NCBI GenBank assembly: GCA_023957275.1
Contig: JAMLHF010000027.1
Location: 1 to 55,308 of the forward strand
From: Lentimicrobium sp.
GTDB taxonomy: Bacteria; Bacteroidota; Bacteroidia; Bacteroidales; Lentimicrobiaceae
DNA: 55,308 nt
Reading direction: 5' to 3'
In this document: positions 50,865-55,308 of the stretch, in pieces
Layout of the letters: each line of letters begins with the position of its first letter
Numbering within the stretch: the first letter of the stretch is position 1
Program-made: the position numbers and the translations under genes
The notes under the pieces: generated by a model
The model's input: the letters and a program-made list of their open reading frames with translations, nothing else
What the model was told of the DNA's origin: nothing
Databases searched by the model: none

Positions 50865-50872
50865 CGACTGTG

Positions 50873-50945
50873 TTGACCTACCAGGGGTCGAACCTGGACT
50901 CTTCTGATCCAGAGTCAGACGTGTTGCCAATTACACCATAGGTCA
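50873..50945 (-). tRNA. tRNA-Gln (anticodon CTG)
   Basis: Minus strand cloverleaf: acceptor TGACCTA/TAGGTCA (weak U1-A72 pair as expected for glutamine), D arm with TGTAATTGGCAACA, anticodon stem TCTGA/TCAGA with loop CTCTGGA (anticodon CTG) and T arm CCAGGTTCGACCCCTGG. CCA is not encoded. It lies 72 bases downstream of glnS on the same strand. Confidence 0.95.
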
Positions 50946-51017
50946 GTAATCGGGCTGCAAAAGTAGTAAAATGTTATTTGCCTGTGCAAATTTTCGGACA
51001 AAAAGTTCAGTAAAATT

Positions 51018-52721
51018 TTAACTTTTCGCTTTTGCCCACGAATCTTTTAGCGCAACGGTGCGGTTGAAAACGGGTTTCGCAGCCGTTGTATCGCTGTCGG
51101 TGCAGAAATAACCCAGGCGTTCAAACTGGAATTTATCCAAAGGTTTCGTGCCTGCAGCGAAGGGCTCAACATAGCCCCTGATCACTTTCAGGGAATCAGG
51201 ATTCAGGTTTTTCTTGTAGTCCTCCCCTTCCGGTACATCTTCCGGATCTTCCGACATAAACAAACGGTCGTAAAGCCGGATTTCCGCTTCAACGGCGTGC
51301 GCGGCGGAAACCCAGTGCAGGGTTCCCTTTACCTTGCGGTTGCTTTCGGGCCTTCCGCTCAGGGTCTCGGGATCGTAGGTGCAGTGTATCTCCGTTATTT
51401 CTCCGCTTACCGGATCCTTAACCACCGATTCGCATTTGATGATGTAGGCATATTTCAGCCTGACTTCGCGCCCGGGAGCCAGCCTGAAAAATTTTGAAGG
51501 CGGATCTTCCATGAAATCTTCGCGTTCGATGTAAAGCTCCCTGGTAAAAGGTACCTTACGGGTGCCTGCTTCCGGATTTTCCGGATTGTTTACGGCCGGC
51601 ATCTCTTCGGTGAGTTCTTCCGGATAGTTGTCGATGATCAGCTTCACGGGATTGAGCACCCCCATCACCCGCTGGGCCTTCTTGTTCAGGTCTTCCCTCA
51701 CACAGAATTCCAGCAGCCCCACGTCGATCACATTTTCGCGCTTGGCAACACCCACCAGATCGGAGAAATTGCGGATGGATTCAGGTGTATATCCCCTGCG
51801 GCGAAGCCCAGAAATGGTCGGCATGCGCGGGTCGTCCCAGCCGCTTACAAAATTGTTTTTTACCAGCTCGAGCAGCTTGCGCTTGCTCATCACCGTGTAG
51901 GTCATGTTGAGGCGGGCAAACTCGATCTGTTGAGGGGCGAAAATCTCCAGCTCGCGTATGCACCAGTCGTAGAGCGGACGGTGAACTTCAAACTCAAGGG
52001 TGCAGATGCTGTATGTGATACCTTCGATGCTGTCGCTTTGACCATGGGCAAAGTCGTACATAGGATAGATGCACCACTGGTTTCCGGTGCGGTGATGTTC
52101 GGTGTGTATGATGCGGTAGAGGATGGGATCGCGCATGTGCATATTGGGCGAAGCCATATCTATTTTGGCCCGCAGTACCCGGCTGCCGTCGGGAAATTCA
52201 CCGGCTTTCATCCTCCGGAAAAGATCCAGATTTTCTTCTGGTGTGCGGTTGCGGTAGGGACTTTCCTGACCCGGACGGGTAGGCGTACCCTTTTGTTCGG
52301 CAATCTGCTCTGCCGTCAGGTCGCATACATAAGCTTTCCCTTTCAGAATCAGCTTCTCGGCAAATTCATACAGCTTCGGGAAATAATCGGAGGCGTAAAA
52401 CTCACGTCCCTCCCAGTCGAAACCCAGCCAGTGCACATCGTAACGGATGGAATCCACATATTCAACATCTTCCTTTACCGGGTTGGTATCGTCGAACCGG
52501 AGGTTGCATTTTCCGTTGTATTTCAGGGCTGTTCCGAAATTCAGGCAGATCGACTTGGCATGTCCGATGTGCAGGTATCCGTTGGGCTCCGGTGGGAAAC
52601 GCGTGTGTACACGTCCTCCGTTCTTGCCGTTGCGGATATCTTCTTCAATCATCGCATGGATAAAGTTTGCCGGGGTCTTGCTTTCACCGGTGTTTTCCAT
52701 TACAGTTTTGCTGTCGCTCAT
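51018..52721 (-). CDS. glnS: glutamine--tRNA ligase
   Basis: A 567-residue class I synthetase. The HIGH motif is [18 protein letters not shown] (HIGH at 51-54) and the KMSKS-type motif is [11 protein letters not shown] (near 280). LGFDWEG and [20 protein letters not shown] are GlnRS signatures, not GluRS. Its cognate tRNA-Gln (CTG) gene lies immediately downstream on the same strand. Promoter -7 box TATCTTTG at 52749-52756 (minus). Confidence 0.97.
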   Translation of the reverse strand: MSDSKTVMENTGESKTPANFIHAMIEEDIRNGKNGGRVHTRFPPEPNGYLHIGHAKSICLNFGTALKYNGKCNLRFDDTNPVKEDVEYVDSIRYDVHWLGFDWEGREFYASDYFPKLYEFAEKLILKGKAYVCDLTAEQIAEQKGTPTRPGQESPYRNRTPEENLDLFRRMKAGEFPDGSRVLRAKIDMASPNMHMRDPILYRIIHTEHHRTGNQWCIYPMYDFAHGQSDSIEGITYSICTLEFEVHRPLYDWCIRELEIFAPQQIEFARLNMTYTVMSKRKLLELVKNNFVSGWDDPRMPTISGLRRRGYTPESIRNFSDLVGVAKRENVIDVGLLEFCVREDLNKKAQRVMGVLNPVKLIIDNYPEELTEEMPAVNNPENPEAGTRKVPFTRELYIEREDFMEDPPSKFFRLAPGREVRLKYAYIIKCESVVKDPVSGEITEIHCTYDPETLSGRPESNRKVKGTLHWVSAAHAVEAEIRLYDRLFMSEDPEDVPEGEDYKKNLNPDSLKVIRGYVEPFAAGTKPLDKFQFERLGYFCTDSDTTAAKPVFNRTVALKDSWAKAKS

Positions 52722-52748
52722 GCCTTGGCAGTTTTTAATTTAAGGGTG

Positions 52749-52756
52749 CAAAGATA
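52749..52756 (-). promoter_or_regulatory. glnS promoter -7 element
   Basis: TATCTTTG on the minus strand matches TAnnTTTG, 27 bases before ATG 52721. The IS4-type element starts 33 bases upstream of it, replacing the DNA beyond the promoter. Confidence 0.5.
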
Positions 52757-52930
52757 CGGAATTGCAATTTCGGATTTCGGATTTCGGATTAGGAGTGTTC
52801 AAAACATCAAACGACATTTCAAAAAGTTCTTTGGCATCATGAAAATCAAAGGTTTTTAACAAAACAAGGGATTGTAATTAACAGTGATATCTTTGTTTGT
52901 CTGAAAATAGCTGGTTATCAACAAAATATG

Positions 52931-52948
52931 TTTGCCATTGTTGGCAAA
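52931..52948 (+). promoter_or_regulatory. hairpin in the IS leader
   Basis: TTTGCCA-TTGT-TGGCAAA, perfect 7-base arms, upstream of the transposase promoter box TATATTTG (52987-52994). It may act as a block to read-through transcription or as a regulator of expression (inference). Confidence 0.5.
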
Positions 52949-53002
52949 AACCCTCTATAATCAAGACAATCAACTTGTTAAGGGCTTATATTTGTTCCTA
53001 CA

Positions 53003-54181
53003 ATGGGAACAGATTGTAAACAGGGTATAAAAGTCCAAGACTTACTCAAGCTTATACCTGATGACTTGTTGGCTGATTTGAGTTCAGAAACCAACGTTGA
53101 TTATCAGGTAAAAAAGCTTTATGGCAGGAATGTCTTTAGCCTTTTACTGTTTGGACTGATAGAAAGCGATCGTCTTGGTCTCAGGTCATTAGAGGATTTT
53201 TATAACTCCACCCATTACAAGGTGCTGTTTAATATTCCAAATAAAAACACAACCAAATATAACTCTCTATCTGCTCGTCTTGCAACTATGAATGTTGACT
53301 TTTTTCGAAAGGCCTATGAAGCTATATACGAGCAATGTTCTCAACTCTACGATGAAAACGATCTGGCTTTGAATTACAAATTATCCAGAGTTGATTCAAC
53401 AATGGTTTGTCAGACAGCTGCTAAACTGGAAAATGGGATCCATGTTGGCTGTAAGAAAGATGGTAAAAAGCAGATTAAATATACTGTTTGTCTGACCGAT
53501 ATGTTTCCTAGTAGTGTTGAGGTTTTTAATCAGCAATGCCATATCAGCGAAAACCTCACCATTCCTAAGGCGATATTCAGGGTGATTGACAAGAACAAAG
53601 ACAATGTCTTTGTTTTTGATCGGGGAGTATCTGACCGACAAACTTTCTGTAAGTTGGACCAGGAAGAATACACTTTTGTTACAAGACTGAAATCAGATGC
53701 AAGATTTATTGCTCTGGAAGATTTTGAGATAAGTCAAGACCAAAAAGTAAGAAATCTTACAATCCTTAAAGATCAACGTGTTTACTTATATAAGAGTGGA
53801 ACATCAGTAGTTGAGCATTCTTTTAGACTTGTACAGGCAATAAATGATAGGGGATATCCTTACTTCTTTCTTACCAATATGTTCTCTATCCCAGCCAAAG
53901 ACATAATAACAATTTATAAATCAAGGTGGGATATTGAGGTCTTTTTCAGATTCATTAAGCAAGAATTGAACTTTTCCCACTTCATCAGTGTGAATGAAAA
54001 CGGAATTAAGATCCTCTTGTACATGACCCTTATTCTCTCCATGCTGATTCTGATCTATAAAAAGATTAATGGATTGGGGTATAAAACAGCTAAAAGAAGG
54101 TTCATGATCGAAATGTGGGATATCATCGCCATAATTATGATCAAACATAGTGGAGGTGATCCAAGCCTCGTCTTCAGGTGA
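53003..54181 (+). CDS. IS4-family transposase (DDE)
   Basis: A 392-residue DDE transposase with Asp131 (SRVDSTMVCQ), Asp206 (VFVFDRGVSDRQ) and Glu312 in the YREK block (IYKSRWDIEVFFRFIKQELNF). Length is normal for the IS4 family and the frame is uninterrupted, so the element may be active. The -7 box at 52987-52994 puts transcription start within a few bases of ATG 53003. Confidence 0.9.
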   Translation: MGTDCKQGIKVQDLLKLIPDDLLADLSSETNVDYQVKKLYGRNVFSLLLFGLIESDRLGLRSLEDFYNSTHYKVLFNIPNKNTTKYNSLSARLATMNVDFFRKAYEAIYEQCSQLYDENDLALNYKLSRVDSTMVCQTAAKLENGIHVGCKKDGKKQIKYTVCLTDMFPSSVEVFNQQCHISENLTIPKAIFRVIDKNKDNVFVFDRGVSDRQTFCKLDQEEYTFVTRLKSDARFIALEDFEISQDQKVRNLTILKDQRVYLYKSGTSVVEHSFRLVQAINDRGYPYFFLTNMFSIPAKDIITIYKSRWDIEVFFRFIKQELNFSHFISVNENGIKILLYMTLILSMLILIYKKINGLGYKTAKRRFMIEMWDIIAIIMIKHSGGDPSLVFR

Positions 54182-54334
54182 AAAGCTATACCTTTGATTT
54201 TCAATACGTCAATGAACTCGTGATTCTTTTGTTCTTTTTATTTGTGGTTTTGAACACTCCTAATTTCGGATTTCGGATTTGCAGGAATTGTGTGATAATG
54301 ACCTTACGGCAAGCCTTTAGCTGTGGTCCTTGTG

Positions 54335-54916
54335 CTAAAACCGTAGATGTTCTGTCAGTATTTTTAATCCAATACCGATAAGGATTATACCTCCCAGCAT
54401 TTCCATTCGTTTACCGAGCCTGCCCCCTGCTTTTTTTCCGAAAAGAATGCCCAGCATCGACATGATAAATGTGATACTTCCAATTACAAAAACCGGGATC
54501 AGTATTGCCAGCCAAACCGGGGTGTCCGGTGTTTCGATCAGGGCAAAACTGATCCCTACTACAAAGGCATCGATGCTGGTTGCCAGCGACATGGTGAGCA
54601 GCACTACCGGCTTTAAGGGATTGAACCCGTTCCTTTCTTCATCCGCTTTCAGGCTTTCCGTGATCATTTTAATACCCAGGAGTGATAAAAGCCCGAAGGC
54701 AATCCAATGGTCGTAGTCGGCCAGGTAGTTGCGGATGCCTGTGCCGGCGGTCCAGCCGAGCAGCGGCATAAAAGCCTGAAAAAAAGCCAGGCTGAGGGCA
54801 ATGATGACCGCTTTCGGAAACCGGATACCGGGCAGCATCAGTCCGCTGCTTACCGATACGGCAAACGAATCAAACGAAAGGCTTAAGGCCAGCAGAAATA
54901 GCGTCAGCAACTCCAT
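54335..54916 (-). CDS. mntP: manganese efflux pump MntP
   Basis: A 193-residue membrane protein from ATG 54916 with six helices. The two characteristic acidic motifs are SLSFDSFAVSVSSGL (about 13-27) and SLATSIDAFVVGISFAL (about 114-130). Family knowledge: it exports Mn2+. The longer ORF start at 55036 adds a charged extension absent from the family and is upstream of the promoter box at 54925-54932, so it is rejected. The predicted leader is only a few bases. No Mn-riboswitch is seen. Confidence 0.9.
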   Translation of the reverse strand: MELLTLFLLALSLSFDSFAVSVSSGLMLPGIRFPKAVIIALSLAFFQAFMPLLGWTAGTGIRNYLADYDHWIAFGLLSLLGIKMITESLKADEERNGFNPLKPVVLLTMSLATSIDAFVVGISFALIETPDTPVWLAILIPVFVIGSITFIMSMLGILFGKKAGGRLGKRMEMLGGIILIGIGLKILTEHLRF

Positions 54917-54924
54917 ATGCGTGG

Positions 54925-54932
54925 CAAAAGTA
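54925..54932 (-). promoter_or_regulatory. mntP promoter -7 element
   Basis: TACTTTTG on the minus strand matches TAnnTTTG. It lies only 8 bases from ATG 54916, implying a leaderless or nearly leaderless mRNA. Confidence 0.45.
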
Positions 54933-55069
54933 GGGCAATTTAGATTATTCCTGAATTTTCCAGCCCGCTGTTTTGCATCCTTTTTCTGTACTTTTATGCG
55001 CCGATCGCTTAGTCCTTCATGTGCAGGATTGAGCATTTCTCCTTTGTTGAATTAAAAAGGGATGAGCAT

Positions 55070-55308
55070 ATGGTTTCAGAGAATTACCGGAGAATGATGC
55101 AGCTGATTGATCAGGTTTTTGCCGTGAAGAACGACCCTGAACAGCTGGACGTTGATGAGCAGGTCATGCAGCATCTCCTGCGTCTGCATCCGGCCACATT
55201 TGCGGAGTACTCCGACGAAAACGGACCGGTGGCCTGGGTGCTGGTCATCCCTACCACGCTTGCGCTGATGCAGCGGTTTATCCGTTCGGAAATCAACGAA
55301 AAGCAGCT
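55070..55308 (+). CDS. hypothetical protein, 3' truncated by window edge
   Basis: An open frame from ATG 55070 to the window end (79 codons), running divergently from mntP. It begins MVSENYRRMMQLIDQVFAVK and continues HPATFAEYSDENGPVAWVLV. The composition is protein-like and it resembles conserved Bacteroidota proteins that I recall as possible GNAT-fold acetyltransferases, but the acetyl-CoA motif would lie beyond the edge, so no function is assigned. Confidence 0.6.
   Translation, partial: MVSENYRRMMQLIDQVFAVKNDPEQLDVDEQVMQHLLRLHPATFAEYSDENGPVAWVLVIPTTLALMQRFIRSEINEKQ

Larger units (their letters stand above)
52789..54263 (+). mobile_element. IS4-family insertion sequence (about 1475 bp)
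   Basis: Terminal inverted repeats of about 17 bases: left TTAGGAGTGTTCAAAAC (52789-52805), right GTTTTGAACACTCCTAA (ending 54263). One transposase gene fills the element. The flanks are TTTCGGA heptamer repeats on both sides (three on the left, two and a half on the right), so the target duplication could be 7 or 14 bases but cannot be separated from the microsatellite. It appears intact. Confidence 0.88.

Noticed and set aside
51930-52859. 309-codon plus-strand open frame opposite glnS.
   Set aside because: Antisense shadow of glnS.

Overview
The window looks like a chromosomal segment of a Bacteroidota bacterium, most likely an anaerobic Bacteroidales/Marinilabiliales-type organism. The evidence is the adjacent gldE and gldD genes, conserved Bacteroidota envelope proteins (DUF4292, DUF4175, a giant NtrY-like kinase), a GH109-type Gfo/Idh/MocA enzyme, and many promoters of the Bacteroidota type (TAnnTTTG at -7, with TTG about 19-20 bases upstream in the best cases). 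A 5'-truncated butyrate kinase at the left edge hints at fermentative metabolism. No species is assigned.

Layout. 1-10.7 kb: end of butyrate kinase; two arrays of an alternating-palindrome repeat flanking an AAA_14/DUF4143 ATPase; gldE-gldD; a GH109-like enzyme; an accessory stretch with a VapBC-like pair, a decayed HicB-like antitoxin and small orphan genes; a pRiA4b ORF-3-like protein; an HD alarmone-hydrolase-like protein. 10.8-15.7 kb (minus strand): a secreted hypothetical, a SagB-type nitroreductase, a 1-kb repeat-rich gap, a MORN-like protein and nadA. 15.67-16.18 kb: a structured AT-rich gap with DnaA-box-like motifs. 16.2-18.0 kb: rpiB and a LutB-type protein. 18.0-20.5 kb: an ECF sigma factor operon with a membrane protein and a fructosamine kinase, diverging from a small membrane protein; both sides carry the same ECF-type promoter. 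20.5-34.7 kb: thpR, tRNA-Ala, then (minus strand) tatA, an EnvC-like protein, a DUF4292 lipoprotein, a TPR protein, dut, an oligosaccharide flippase, the giant histidine kinase, a methyltransferase, mnmG and ybeY. 35.0-41 kb: a small lipoprotein, a DUF4175 protein and a class III cyclase. 41.1-47.6 kb (plus strand): gltX, a ProX-type deacylase and an SGNH-SGNH-MBOAT O-acylation operon. 47.8-55.3 kb: a small membrane protein, DUF2891, a second AAA_14/DUF4143 ATPase, tRNA-Gln next to glnS, an IS4-family element inserted in a heptamer microsatellite, mntP and a truncated gene.

Most notable signals. Two consensus parS (ParB-binding) sites flank mnmG, one of them embedded in the first codons of the methyltransferase gene. 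This implies an origin-proximal location, and the 15.7-16.2 kb gap is a candidate oriC, although gene orientation to its right does not favour that. The divergent ECF promoters define a small autoregulated regulon. The two DUF4143 ATPase genes share a promoter layout with short direct repeats, the last copy lying within two bases of the start codon. The alternating two-palindrome repeat family looks like a REP/BIME-type element.
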